A DNA stretch of 42,010 bases from IOR16 sp034927775 (GTDB lineage: Bacteria > Bacillota > Clostridia > Peptostreptococcales > Anaerovoracaceae): assembly GCA_034927775.1 (NCBI GenBank), contig JAYFPL010000037.1, forward strand, positions 1 to 42,010. The letters run 5' to 3'. The notes under the pieces were generated by a model. That model was given only the letters and a program-made list of their open reading frames with translations. It made no database searches and was not told the origin of the DNA. The stretch's first letter is position 1, and every line of letters starts with the position of its first letter. The translations under genes were made by a program, and so were the position numbers. Of the stretch, positions 33,272 to 40,995 are shown in pieces.

Positions 33272-34405
33272 TTATTTGACATATACCTTTGGAAGTCTTT
33301 GTCCAAATGCACAAGCGATTTCATAATTGATGGTTCCGGTTGCAGTGGCAATGTCATCCGCTAGAATGGTGTTAGTGCCATCTGTTCCCATAATGATACA
33401 TTCGTCACCCAATTTAACATTTGGAACGTCTGTAACATCGACCATACACTGGTCCATACAGATGTTTCCTGCAATTGGAGCAAATACACCGTTTACAATT
33501 ACCTTTGCATCCTTGGAATATGGTCTTGGATATCCATCAGCATAACCCAATGCTAAAGTAGCAATAAGACTCTCGCGTTCGGATACAAAACGTCTGCCAT
33601 AGCCCACAGAGAAATCAGCAGTGACTTTTTTCAAATGAATAATATTTGCTTTCACAGACATAACTGGTTTAATAGAAAGCTCATTACGATCCACTTCATC
33701 TGAAGGGTACAATCCATATAAAATAATACCGGGTCTTACTGCGTCATAGTGAGCAGTCGGCACTTCCATTATCGCAGCGCTGTTTGCTAATGTGCGGAAT
33801 GGAATATTCACTCCTGCTTTTGTCAGTGCTTCATAAAAGTCAGCATACTTCTTTTCTTGTGATTTTGTATAGGTCTTGTCCAAAGCATCTGCAGTTGAAA
33901 AATGTGAAAAGATACCTTTGATTTTAAAGTTGGATAATTGATTGATTTTTATTACATCAGCAATAGCTTCTTGATCATATGGCTGATAACCGATTCGTCC
34001 CATTCCAGTATCAACGGCAATTAATCCTTCCACTGTTTTTCCCTTGGCCGCTGCAGCTTCTGAAATTGCCTTGGCATTTTCAAAAGAACAGGTTACTGGG
34101 GTAATGTCATACGCAATGATTGTATCGGCATACATATCCGGAGTCAATCCAAGCATGATAATCGCTTCTTTAAATCCTGCTTCACGTAAGGTGATGGCTT
34201 CCTGCAGGGTAGCAATAGCAAATGTACCTACTCCGTTATTTTGGAGTACCTTTGCAACTTCTACAGAACCATGACCGTAAGCATCGGCTTTAATAACTCC
34301 GATGAGGTCTCGATTTCCTGCTTTTGCTTTGATTTGTTTGATATTATAATCCAAGTTACTTAAATTGATTTCTGCCCAAGCTGGTCTTAGAGCTTCCTTA
34401 TACAT
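33272..34405 (-). CDS. alr: Alanine racemase
   Basis: Alr interconverts L- and D-alanine for peptidoglycan. The 377-residue protein (start at 34405) has the PLP lysine Lys39 in LIGVIKADAYGHGS, the second catalytic residue Tyr269 in SVGYGRRF, and MGRIGY and LALGYADGYPR. The frame is open far upstream (73 more codons), but that part is not Alr-like and lies upstream of the promoter at 34449-34477, so I excluded it. The ribosome binding site AAAGGA is about 11 bp from the ATG, slightly far. Confidence 0.95.
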   Translation of the reverse strand: MYKEALRPAWAEINLSNLDYNIKQIKAKAGNRDLIGVIKADAYGHGSVEVAKVLQNNGVGTFAIATLQEAITLREAGFKEAIIMLGLTPDMYADTIIAYDITPVTCSFENAKAISEAAAAKGKTVEGLIAVDTGMGRIGYQPYDQEAIADVIKINQLSNFKIKGIFSHFSTADALDKTYTKSQEKKYADFYEALTKAGVNIPFRTLANSAAIMEVPTAHYDAVRPGIILYGLYPSDEVDRNELSIKPVMSVKANIIHLKKVTADFSVGYGRRFVSERESLIATLALGYADGYPRPYSKDAKVIVNGVFAPIAGNICMDQCMVDVTDVPNVKLGDECIIMGTDGTNTILADDIATATGTINYEIACAFGQRLPKVYVK

Positions 34406-34448
34406 GATACATACGTCCTTTCTTTTATAAAGCTTACACAATGACTCA

Positions 34449-34477
34449 ATTATATACCTCTCATAGTTGAAATTCAA
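34449..34477 (-). promoter_or_regulatory. alr promoter
   Basis: On the minus strand TTGAAT (34472-34477) and TATAAT (34449-34454) are exactly 17 bp apart. This puts the transcript start about 35 bp upstream of the alr ATG and supports the short alr start. Confidence 0.82.
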
Positions 34478-34499
34478 CCCTGCAAGTGCACTGCAAATG

Positions 34500-34508
34500 T
34501 GGTATACT
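34500..34508 (+). promoter_or_regulatory. Candidate extended -10 promoter for the SDR gene
   Basis: TGGTATACT contains a TG extended -10 and TATACT. The -35 position holds only CTGCAA. It would start a transcript near 34515, giving a leader of about 130 nt before the SDR gene. AGTGCACT, an 8-bp palindrome, sits in the spacer. Confidence 0.5.
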
Positions 34509-34647
34509 AAAGCAGAAAATTCAAGTGGAATGAAATCAAAAAAGTAGGGACAAATTATATAAAAAGTATATAAAAAAGTAAATAATTTGTTCGTAGAAAA
34601 GAATTCAAACCTATGACGGAACAAAGCAGAAAGAAGAGGAATAATTC

Positions 34648-35391
34648 ATGTGCAATCTTAAAAAAACGGTATTAATTACAGGAGCAAGCCGTGGCATTGG
34701 AAAGGCTTGTGCTGAGATATTTGCGAAGAGAGGTTGGCAAGTTGTCCTTGGCTATAATAAAAGTGAATCCGAAGTGAAGCAATTAGAGGCTTATTTTTCT
34801 TCAAAAGGATTTTCCGTATTGGCATTGCAGGCAGATGTAACAAATCAAGAGCAGGTAAAGCAGATGTTTACGGAAGCGAGACGTGTATATGGGAGCATTG
34901 ATGTGTTAGTAAATAATGCAGGGATTTCACAGTTTCGTCTTTTTACCGATATTACAGAGCAAGAGTGGGATTTGATGTTTGATACACATTGTAAGGCTGC
35001 CTTTTTTTGTACACAATGTGCTTTGGAAGATATGATTTCAAACAAAAAAGGGAGTATTGTCAACGTTTCTTCGATGTGGGGGCAGGTAGGTGCAAGCTGT
35101 GAAGTACATTATTCAGCAAGTAAAGCGGCAATCATCGGACTAACGAAAGCACTGGCAAAAGAACTTGGGCCAAGTAATATTCGTGTTAACTGTGTTGCTC
35201 CCGGTGTAATTGAGACGGACATGATGAAAGAGGTTTCAGAAGAAATAAAGGACTCTCTTTGTGAAGATACGCCATTAATGCGTTTGGGAAGTGCTGAAGA
35301 AATTGGAAAGACTGTTTTCTTTTTAGCTTCGGAGGAAGCATCCTTTATTACTGGTCAGATTTTGGGAGTGAATGGAGGATTTGTAATTTAA
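34648..35391 (+). CDS. Short-chain dehydrogenase/reductase, FabG/YmfI-like
   Basis: The 247-residue protein is a classical SDR: cofactor motif TGASRGIGKA (about residues 11-20), NNAGIS, catalytic serine in VNVSSMWG, YSASKAA with Tyr and Lys, and a C-terminal FITGQILGVNGGFVI. FabG reduces 3-oxoacyl-ACP. However, the SMWGQVGASCEVHYSASK stretch is also typical of clostridial proteins annotated as the elongation factor P 5-aminopentanone reductase YmfI. Without fab or efp neighbours I cannot choose. AAGAGGA precedes the ATG. It stands alone between a candidate promoter and a hairpin. Confidence 0.88.
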   Translation: MCNLKKTVLITGASRGIGKACAEIFAKRGWQVVLGYNKSESEVKQLEAYFSSKGFSVLALQADVTNQEQVKQMFTEARRVYGSIDVLVNNAGISQFRLFTDITEQEWDLMFDTHCKAAFFCTQCALEDMISNKKGSIVNVSSMWGQVGASCEVHYSASKAAIIGLTKALAKELGPSNIRVNCVAPGVIETDMMKEVSEEIKDSLCEDTPLMRLGSAEEIGKTVFFLASEEASFITGQILGVNGGFVI

Positions 35392-35457
35392 TACTTAATA
35401 TGTGCAAATAAAAATCTTTGATTTTGTTCTTTGTACTTTTTACATTTTTCTACCACA

Positions 35458-35492
35458 AAAACCCTGCATTTTTTTTTAAGATGCAGGGTTTT
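35458..35492 (+). terminator. Terminator of the SDR gene
   Basis: AAAACCCTGCAT (35458-35469) pairs with ATGCAGGGTTTT (35481-35492) over 12 bp with an 11-nt loop. The trailing T residues lie inside the right arm, so it is a reasonable but not ideal intrinsic terminator, about 65 bp after the stop. Confidence 0.7.
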
Positions 35493-35560
35493 CTATTGCA
35501 AAAATAACAAAGAATAAGAGGGAAATGGAATTAAAATTTTTAATAAGGAGAGTGGATAAA

Positions 35561-35953
35561 ATGAAAAAACAAACACGATATGCAATTTTATTTTTTATTG
35601 GAGCAATTGGGTATAGTACTCTAGAGATTGCTTTTCGAGGTTATACGCATTGGACGATGGCTTTAACGGGAGGTCTTTGTTTTTGTTTTTTATATATGAT
35701 TAATGAACATTTCCAAAAAACTGCACTTTGGAAAAGATGCTTGTTAGGTGCAACCGTAATAACAGGGGTTGAATTTATTGTAGGATGCATTGTTAATCTT
35801 TGGTTCCGTTGGAATGTTTGGGATTATTCTGCATTACCTTTGCATCTTTTTGGACAAATATGCATTTTGTTCTCTATATTATGGTTTTTCTTATGTATAC
35901 CAATCTTTTTATTAAGCAAGAAAATGCGAGATGATTGGAAAAAATATTTATAA
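35561..35953 (+). CDS. CmpB-type putative ABC-transporter permease-like membrane protein
   Basis: The 130-residue protein is almost entirely hydrophobic with about four membrane spans and conserved GYSTLEIAFRGYTHWTMAL, EFIVGCIVNLWFRWNVWDYS and LHLFGQICILFSILWFF. This matches the small CmpB-like membrane family often annotated as a putative ABC transporter permease, though no ATPase partner lies nearby and its function is not established. I chose the ATG at 35561 with AAGGAGAG upstream over one at 35525. It forms a single-gene unit that converges on the YczE-like gene. Confidence 0.72.
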   Translation: MKKQTRYAILFFIGAIGYSTLEIAFRGYTHWTMALTGGLCFCFLYMINEHFQKTALWKRCLLGATVITGVEFIVGCIVNLWFRWNVWDYSALPLHLFGQICILFSILWFFLCIPIFLLSKKMRDDWKKYL

Positions 35954-36040
35954 TTACTAGGATTTGCACATGAACGCAGTGACACTATGCTTTTCATAGC
36001 GCATCCATTTAAGTAATCTAAGTTAGACCTTTAACTTATA

Positions 36041-36090
36041 AAAAATCTCGAAACGGATTCTAATGTTAAAAAATCAGTTTCGAGATTTTT
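36041..36090. terminator. Bidirectional terminator hairpin
   Basis: AAAAATCTCGAAAC (36041-36054) pairs with GTTTCGAGATTTTT (36077-36090) over 14 bp, extended by GATT/AATC after a mismatch. A-rich on the left and T-rich on the right, it can end both converging genes. Confidence 0.82.
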
Positions 36091-36099
36091 ATATATACG

Positions 36100-36753
36100 T
36101 CAGTTTTTCGTTGTAAAGCAGAAATCAAAGGTTTTTGCTAAGTCTTCATGCTCAATCTGAGTGGTTTCAAAAGAGAATAGATGAAATACAATTTGGATGC
36201 ATATCCCAACACCGAAAGCCGTAACAATCGTACCTAAACCTAAGGGACCGCCTAAAAAATATCCGCCTATAGCTGCAGAAAATTCGAGAATACCTCGGCT
36301 TACGCCTACCGGTAATCTTGTGTATCGCCGAATAGAAACCATGAGAGAATCTCGTGGACCAGCACCAAATCCCGAGCCGATATAGAAATAGCTTGCAAAA
36401 GCAATTGTAAAAAGGCCGAAAATTAATAAAACGATTTTCATAATAACTGTGGTCCCCAATGGAATGAGATTCGAGTATAATATCCAATCCATAAAAAAAC
36501 CAATCAGAAGCATATTTAATAAAGTTCCGATTCCAATTTTTTCTTTTAAAAAAACATCAAGTATTACGATAATGACACTTACCAATATTGTTGCTTGGCC
36601 AATGGTAATAGGGAGTACGTTTGTCAACCCAGATTGGAATACTTCCCATGGTCCATAGCCTAAATCAGCTTGCATAATAAGTACTGTTCCAAGCGAATAT
36701 AAAAATAGACCGAATATAAGTCTTATAATTCTTTTTAATTTTAATTTATTCAT
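36100..36753 (-). CDS. YczE/YyaS/YitT-family membrane protein
   Basis: The 217-residue protein has about five membrane segments and the family marks LGYGPWEVFQSGLT and FYIGSGFGAGPRDSLMVSIRR, with GGPLGLGTIVTAFGVGICIQ near the end. Members are widespread in Gram-positive bacteria, and their transport or regulatory role is not well defined. GGTGAGGAATT precedes the ATG. It follows the tRNA-Arg gene on the same strand but is separated from it by a terminator. Confidence 0.82.
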   Translation of the reverse strand: MNKLKLKRIIRLIFGLFLYSLGTVLIMQADLGYGPWEVFQSGLTNVLPITIGQATILVSVIIVILDVFLKEKIGIGTLLNMLLIGFFMDWILYSNLIPLGTTVIMKIVLLIFGLFTIAFASYFYIGSGFGAGPRDSLMVSIRRYTRLPVGVSRGILEFSAAIGGYFLGGPLGLGTIVTAFGVGICIQIVFHLFSFETTQIEHEDLAKTFDFCFTTKN

Positions 36754-36799
36754 AATTCCTCACCTATTTTTAGAAGTAAAAAAATAATCCTTAAAAAAT

Positions 36800-36844
36800 A
36801 GAATCTCGACAGAATGAAGTTTTAAACCATTCTGCAGAGATTCT
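36800..36844 (-). terminator. Terminator downstream of tRNA-Arg
   Basis: AGAATCTCGACAGAATG (36800-36816) pairs with CATTCTGCAGAGATTCT (36828-36844), with one 2x2 internal loop. On the minus strand it is followed by ATTTTTTAAGG. A T-run also follows on the plus strand, so it could act both ways. Confidence 0.82.
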
Positions 36845-36851
36845 TTTTTAT

Positions 36852-36926
36852 TGGTATCCCCGAGTGGAGTCGAACCACCGCACATGCTTTAGGAGAGCAC
36901 TGCTCTATCCACTGAGCTACGGAGAC
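36852..36926 (-). tRNA. tRNA-Arg (anticodon CCU)
   Basis: The minus strand folds as a 75-nt tRNA with encoded CCA. The acceptor GTCTCCG pairs with CGGGGAT, the D arm has TAGCTCAGTGGATAGAGCA, the anticodon loop is CTCCTAA (anticodon CCT in DNA, reading AGG), and the T loop is GGTTCGACTCC. It sits behind its own promoter and in front of a hairpin terminator. AGG is decoded to arginine. Confidence 0.95.
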
Positions 36927-36945
36927 ACATTCGGACTGTGTTTTA

Positions 36946-36974
36946 ATTATAATCCGAATGACGAATTAAGGCAA
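36946..36974 (-). promoter_or_regulatory. Promoter of tRNA-Arg
   Basis: On the minus strand TTGCCT (36969-36974) and TATAAT (36946-36951) are 17 bp apart, with the start point about 12 bp before the mature 5' end of the tRNA. A 7-bp inverted repeat (ATTCGGA/TCCGAAT, 36929-36959) overlaps the leader. Confidence 0.82.
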
Positions 36975-37019
36975 CTATTTCCCATAATTTCCTGTTGTTT
37001 TCGTTTTTATAGTTACAAG

Positions 37020-37652
37020 TTATTGAAAGCGGTTTAGCATTAAAAACAGTGGGTTACTATCATATAATACTTTAGCAAAGCGTGATTCATTGAGTGTATT
37101 TTGTAAAAAATCACTTGAAGTGAGATTCATTATCGGAATAAGCAATGCCAGAAGGATTAAAACCAGAACAAAGCCTTTCAGTCCACCGAAAGCGGCACCA
37201 AAAACACCATCAAAAAAGCCGGTTAGTCCATCGTTTGATCTTTTACTGAAAAGTGAAGTTAAAAATAAGAATATTAGTTTTATTCCGATTGCAACTATAA
37301 GAAAGCTAATAATACTGAACAATACATCTGCTAAGCCATTTGCTAAAGATTCTGCAAGAGCATTGGTCGCTGCAGTAACGGCTTCTTTTAATACTTCAGG
37401 AATTCCGTTTAGAATTTGGCTGGTAGTGTCAGATCCTTCTGCTGCAACACGTTCGGTAAGTCTTGCGTGCATCATATCATAAAAACCTGTTTTTTCTTTT
37501 AGAAAGGCCGATACCTTTGGATACCATACAAAAGATAAAACAAGTGATAAAATCCAGCCTGCCGTATGAAGAAACGTATTCATGAAGCCACGAACATAAC
37601 CTAGTATAAAAGAAATTAAAATAATAACTCCAATCGCAATATCCATCCACAT
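37020..37652 (-). CDS. CvpA-family membrane protein
   Basis: The 210-residue protein has four hydrophobic segments and the CvpA pattern: start DIAIGVIILISFILGYVRGF, a mid segment, and the late signature GFFDGVFGAAFGGLKGFVLVLILLALL (around residues 145-171). In E. coli CvpA is linked to colicin V secretion and envelope stress, and its exact role is unresolved. GGAGG lies eight bases before the ATG, and a second in-frame ATG follows two codons later. It is divergent from the uncharacterised gene at 37745. Confidence 0.88.
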   Translation of the reverse strand: MWMDIAIGVIILISFILGYVRGFMNTFLHTAGWILSLVLSFVWYPKVSAFLKEKTGFYDMMHARLTERVAAEGSDTTSQILNGIPEVLKEAVTAATNALAESLANGLADVLFSIISFLIVAIGIKLIFLFLTSLFSKRSNDGLTGFFDGVFGAAFGGLKGFVLVLILLALLIPIMNLTSSDFLQNTLNESRFAKVLYDSNPLFLMLNRFQ

Positions 37653-37744
37653 GGTCTATACCTCCTATTTTTTGCATATATCTTATATTACCAATTTGTA
37701 CGAATAATTACAAGAAACTCCGAAAGGAATGGGGGAAGAATACT

Positions 37745-38818
37745 ATGAATTATATGAGATATCACCGAGATGTGTTAATGTTAGAAGAACAAACCTCAGA
37801 CTTCTGCGCAAAAGCGGGCGCTGTTCATGGACATCTAAAAATTGAAACAGGAAGTAACAAAGGAGCTTTACGTTGCCAAGTACAAAATTTACGTTATTAT
37901 CCTAGGGGAGAATACGTTTATAAATTAATCTTTTTTGGGAAAAAAAATGAAAGAACCATTCATGCCGTAATCGGAACGCTTATGATAAATAAAAATGGTA
38001 CCGGTGAGACATATTTTCGCTTTCACCCAAGGGATGTTGATGGAAAGGGCAACGAATATGCAGATTTTTCGACTGTGATAGTAGCGGCTGTTTCTTCTTT
38101 TGATGAGAAAGAACCACTGCATCCGGTATTAAAAGGGGAGACTGGGAATCTGGCTGCGCCCAGTATTCAAAAGGAGGACTCGCTTGTAAGCGCGGCAAAT
38201 ACACAAATGGATGCAAAAGAATCCACCAATGCAGAAGATAAAATAGAAGCTAAAGAAAGGATAAACATAGAAAAAAAGCCAGAAGAAAAATTAAAGGGAG
38301 TAGAGGCAGAGAATAATATTAAATCTGGAAGAAACGAAATTGCAGAGGAAACAAAGAAAAAAGAAGACAAAGAAGAAATAGTACAAAAGGAAATAAAAGC
38401 TCATAATTTTAACCAATTTTATAATGAATACCTGTTGTATGCTTGTGGTCATATGTGCAGAGTTTCAGAGTTTTATGAGGAGGTAACTCCGTTTTCCGAA
38501 GATTTGACTGGTGCAAGATGGAAGAAGATAAAAAATGTAGGAAGTCTTCCGCTCGTTTCTCCAGGTGCACAATATTTTTCGACGCAATATCGACATTATC
38601 TTTTTGGCGCAAAAGGAAACACACAAGGATTTGCAGAGCGTTACTTCTTTGCAATTCCAGGTAGGTTTACTGAAGTGGAAAAACCGGATGGAGGAAGATC
38701 GGGATTTACTTATTGGCAGCCAATGTATGGTGCAAAAAGAGAAAAAAATGCCTATGGGTACTGGATTGTAGAAATTGATGCCGAGAACGGAGATATTTTA
38801 GAGATTAAAAATAAATAA
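37745..38818 (+). CDS. Uncharacterised two-domain protein with charged linker
   Basis: I do not recognise a characterised function. The 357-residue protein has three parts. Residues 1 to about 120 are probably beta-rich, with regularly spaced VHGHLKIE, LRCQVQNLRYYPRG and THAVIGTLM-like strands. Residues about 125-225 are a Glu/Lys-rich low-complexity linker, probably disordered or helical. Residues about 228-357 form a second folded domain with aromatic motifs QYRHYLFGAKG, YFFAIPGRFTEVEKPDGG, SGFTYWQPM and GYWIVEIDAENGDIL. There is no signal peptide or membrane span. A GGGGGAAG ribosome binding site precedes the ATG. Related proteins seem to occur in other Clostridia. Confidence 0.8.
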   Translation: MNYMRYHRDVLMLEEQTSDFCAKAGAVHGHLKIETGSNKGALRCQVQNLRYYPRGEYVYKLIFFGKKNERTIHAVIGTLMINKNGTGETYFRFHPRDVDGKGNEYADFSTVIVAAVSSFDEKEPLHPVLKGETGNLAAPSIQKEDSLVSAANTQMDAKESTNAEDKIEAKERINIEKKPEEKLKGVEAENNIKSGRNEIAEETKKKEDKEEIVQKEIKAHNFNQFYNEYLLYACGHMCRVSEFYEEVTPFSEDLTGARWKKIKNVGSLPLVSPGAQYFSTQYRHYLFGAKGNTQGFAERYFFAIPGRFTEVEKPDGGRSGFTYWQPMYGAKREKNAYGYWIVEIDAENGDILEIKNK

Positions 38819-38857
38819 GGTACGGAATAAAAAAGAGCAATTTACAAAGTGGAACCA

Positions 38858-38886
38858 TTGAAAAAATTTAAAAAGTATGGTATGCT
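38858..38886 (+). promoter_or_regulatory. tadA promoter
   Basis: TTGAAA (38858-38863) and TATGCT (38881-38886) are 17 bp apart, with TGG extending the -10. It gives a leader of about 38 nt before tadA. Confidence 0.78.
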
Positions 38887-38930
38887 TGTACAGATAGTCT
38901 GATAAATAAAAAGGTAGGTTAGAGAACGCT

Positions 38931-39383
38931 GTGCAAGAGTTGGATTTTATGAAAGAAGCATTGGTCGAAGCGAACAAAGCTTTAGCTTTGCAAGAGGTAC
39001 CCATTGGTGCTGTCATTGAAAAAGACGGAAAAATTGTAGGGCGTGGTCATAATTTAACGGAAACCATGAAAGACCCAACGGCACATGCTGAAATATTGGC
39101 CATTCGTCAAGCAGCACAGACACTGGGTGGATGGCGATTGTTGGATTGCAATATGTATGTGACAACGGAGCCTTGTTCGATGTGTGCAGGTGCAATTGTA
39201 CTTGCTCGAATAAAAAAGCTTTTTATTGGCACGCAGAACCCGAAAGCAGGTGCGTGTGGTTCGGTATTTAATATCGTTCAAGAGAAGCGTTTAAACCATT
39301 TTGTAGAAATAGAAATTGGACTGTTGCAACAAGAATGCGAACAAATGATGAAATCATTTTTCAAAGTATTAAAGACAAAATGA
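38931..39383 (+). CDS. tadA: tRNA-specific adenosine deaminase TadA
   Basis: TadA converts the wobble adenosine of tRNA-Arg(ACG) to inosine. The 150-residue product has the zinc and catalytic residues His52 and Glu54 in TAHAEILAI, and Cys82 and Cys85 in PCSMCAGAIV, plus LFIGTQNPKAGACGS. The start is uncertain. GTG at 38931 gives the usual N-terminus (QELDFMKEAL), but its ribosome binding site is weak, and an ATG lies six codons later. It is probably co-transcribed with the Ig-like gene 25 bp downstream. Confidence 0.95.
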   Translation: MQELDFMKEALVEANKALALQEVPIGAVIEKDGKIVGRGHNLTETMKDPTAHAEILAIRQAAQTLGGWRLLDCNMYVTTEPCSMCAGAIVLARIKKLFIGTQNPKAGACGSVFNIVQEKRLNHFVEIEIGLLQQECEQMMKSFFKVLKTK

Positions 39384-39408
39384 TGATAAAACGGAGGAAA
39401 AAGAAAGT

Positions 39409-40251
39409 ATGAAAAGAATAGGTGCTATTTTAAGCTTAGCTGTATTATTGGTTATGCTTGCGTGTCCTTTTAGCTATGCATCAGGATTGGAGCTTGTAAA
39501 TATTTCACCAAAGGATGGTCAAACTGGATTACAGCCAATGGGTGTTGCAATTAAGATGACCTTTAATGAAAACATGACGGAAAAAGCAACACAAGAAGCA
39601 AATAAGGATTGCTTTACCGTTACAGATGCTTCCGGAAAGAAAATGAAATTAATGCCAGTCTATGATGCAAAAAAATATCCAAATGATGTTTGGTTGATCT
39701 TAAATGACAATTTAATTTCGAACAATGAATATAAACTTGTAATTTCCGAAGATTTAATTTCCTCCGAAGGAAATCATCTTGGCGAAGATATTGTAAGTGA
39801 ATTTAAAATTAGAAATACAAGCACTGATACCACAGTAAATATGGTTATGATGGTAGGAATGATGGGAGGAATGGTATTCTTCTCTTCAATGGATGCAAAG
39901 CGAAAGATGAAGAAAGAAGCGGAAGAGCATCTAGAAGAAGAAACATTGAATCCATATAAAATTGCAAAAGAAAAAGGTATCCCTGTTGAAGAAGCGATAA
40001 AGCAGGTTGAAAAAGAAAAAGCAAAGGCAGCAAAAAAGAGGGCTAAGCAGCAGGAGGAAGAGGCAACGCATCGTCAAATTCAAGATGATGTAAAACGTGT
40101 ATCTCAGAGAAGACCAATTGCAGCTGTAGGTGCAAAGACACCAGATTCTGTACTAGAACGCAATCAGCTCAAGCGAGAATTAGAAGAGAAGGCTAAAGCT
40201 GAGAGACTTGCAAAAGAATTGGCAAGACAAGAGAAAAATAAGAAAAAATAA
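39409..40251 (+). CDS. Signal-peptide protein with Ig-like (Big_5) domain, one membrane span and charged cytoplasmic tail
   Basis: The 280-residue protein starts with a signal peptide (about residues 1-25). An Ig-like domain of the Big_5/SbsA type follows, with ISPKDGQTGLQPMGVAIKMTFNENM and NDVWLILNDNLISNNEYKLVI (residues 27-135). Next come a methionine- and glycine-rich membrane span (about 143-162) and a 115-residue tail full of Lys and Glu, predicted helical or coiled-coil, with the segment NPYKIAKEKGIPVEEAIKQVEKEK. This architecture fits a cell-surface protein with its tail in the cytoplasm. No enzyme motif is visible and the role is unknown. GGAGG precedes the ATG. Confidence 0.8.
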   Translation: MKRIGAILSLAVLLVMLACPFSYASGLELVNISPKDGQTGLQPMGVAIKMTFNENMTEKATQEANKDCFTVTDASGKKMKLMPVYDAKKYPNDVWLILNDNLISNNEYKLVISEDLISSEGNHLGEDIVSEFKIRNTSTDTTVNMVMMVGMMGGMVFFSSMDAKRKMKKEAEEHLEEETLNPYKIAKEKGIPVEEAIKQVEKEKAKAAKKRAKQQEEEATHRQIQDDVKRVSQRRPIAAVGAKTPDSVLERNQLKRELEEKAKAERLAKELARQEKNKKK

Positions 40252-40266
40252 AATTGAAATAGAAAA

Positions 40267-40300
40267 AAACAGCGTTACTTATGAAAACGCTGTTTTTTTT
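40267..40300. terminator. Bidirectional terminator
   Basis: AACAGCGTT pairs with AACGCTGTT (stem of about 10 bp, loop about 9 nt) and is followed by eight T residues. The left flank has seven A residues, so it also ends the Lrp-type gene on the other strand. Confidence 0.88.
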
Positions 40301-40303
40301 AAG

Positions 40304-40759
40304 TTATTTACCTGTACAAGGAGAAACGCTGTACATATGTTTTACACTCGACAAAATCACATTAGTTTGGGTCCGTTTAATTCCGGAAATGCTTTTGATT
40401 CGATTCATGATACTTTCTAGTGTGACAGTATTTCTAGTTGTAATTTTTAATACATAATCGTACTCACCAGTCACATAGTGACATTCTAGAATTTCATCCT
40501 CTGCTCGTACAAAATCTAAGAATTCACTTGTATGATGTGGATTCTCTAAACTAATGTTCATAATAACGGATAATTCCTTATCCAAAGAATGGGAATTTAG
40601 AATTACCGTATATTTTTCAATAACATTTGAACTTTCTAGTTTTTTCAGTCTTTCACTAACTGCTGATAGTGATAAGTTTACTTTTTTACTTAATTCCGAT
40701 ATGGAAACTCTAGAGTTTCCTTGAAGGACTTCTAGAATTTTAACGTCAATAATATCCAT
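40304..40759 (-). CDS. Lrp/AsnC-family transcriptional regulator
   Basis: The 151-residue protein has the Lrp helix-turn-helix at residues about 1-60 (IDVKILEVLQGNSRVSISELSKKVNLSLSAVSERLKKLE). A C-terminal RAM ligand domain follows, with ILECHYVTGEYDYVLKITTRN. Such proteins sense amino acids and control their metabolism. Its own promoter contains a palindrome, suggesting autoregulation. It is divergent from glnS, whose promoter lies about 70 bp away, but the effector is unknown. AAGGCGGTG precedes the ATG. Confidence 0.92.
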   Translation of the reverse strand: MDIIDVKILEVLQGNSRVSISELSKKVNLSLSAVSERLKKLESSNVIEKYTVILNSHSLDKELSVIMNISLENPHHTSEFLDFVRAEDEILECHYVTGEYDYVLKITTRNTVTLESIMNRIKSISGIKRTQTNVILSSVKHMYSVSPCTGK

Positions 40760-40807
40760 TCATTCACCGCCTTATATTTTTTTGAGAAAATTCGTTGACT
40801 CGATAAG

Positions 40808-40836
40808 AATATAAACACTTAGTGTAATAATACCAA
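40808..40836 (-). promoter_or_regulatory. Promoter of the Lrp-type gene with palindromic spacer
   Basis: On the minus strand TTGGTA (40831-40836) and TATATT (40808-40813) are 17 bp apart. The spacer holds the perfect 11-bp palindrome ACACTTAGTGT (40815-40825), a likely repressor site. Confidence 0.75.
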
Positions 40837-40906
40837 AATAATTCGAATAAATCAATAGAATTCGCTAACAATATCAAAAAATATAAGAATTTTTTATGTG
40901 AAAGAT

Positions 40907-40935
40907 TTGCCTTAAAAGATGGATAATGGTATACT
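40907..40935 (+). promoter_or_regulatory. glnS promoter
   Basis: TTGCCT (40907-40912) and TATACT (40930-40935) are exactly 17 bp apart, a good vegetative promoter. The leader before glnS is about 55 nt. I see no T-box-like specifier structure in it. Confidence 0.8.
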
Positions 40936-40995
40936 ATTGCTTGGAAAGCTTTAAAATAAGAGACACAAAATAGATAAAATAAGGAGGAAGAAAAA

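Noticed and set aside
34406..34624. N-terminal extension of alanine racemase by 73 codons
   Set aside because: The extra sequence is not Alr-like, is rich in Phe/Tyr as in non-coding AT-rich DNA, and contains the alr promoter.
36929..36959. 7-bp inverted repeat next to the tRNA as a terminator
   Set aside because: It lies upstream of the tRNA in its own leader and overlaps the promoter -10, with no T-run after it.
40936..40995. T-box leader for glnS
   Set aside because: The leader is only about 55 nt and lacks the conserved T-box sequence and an antiterminator or terminator pair.
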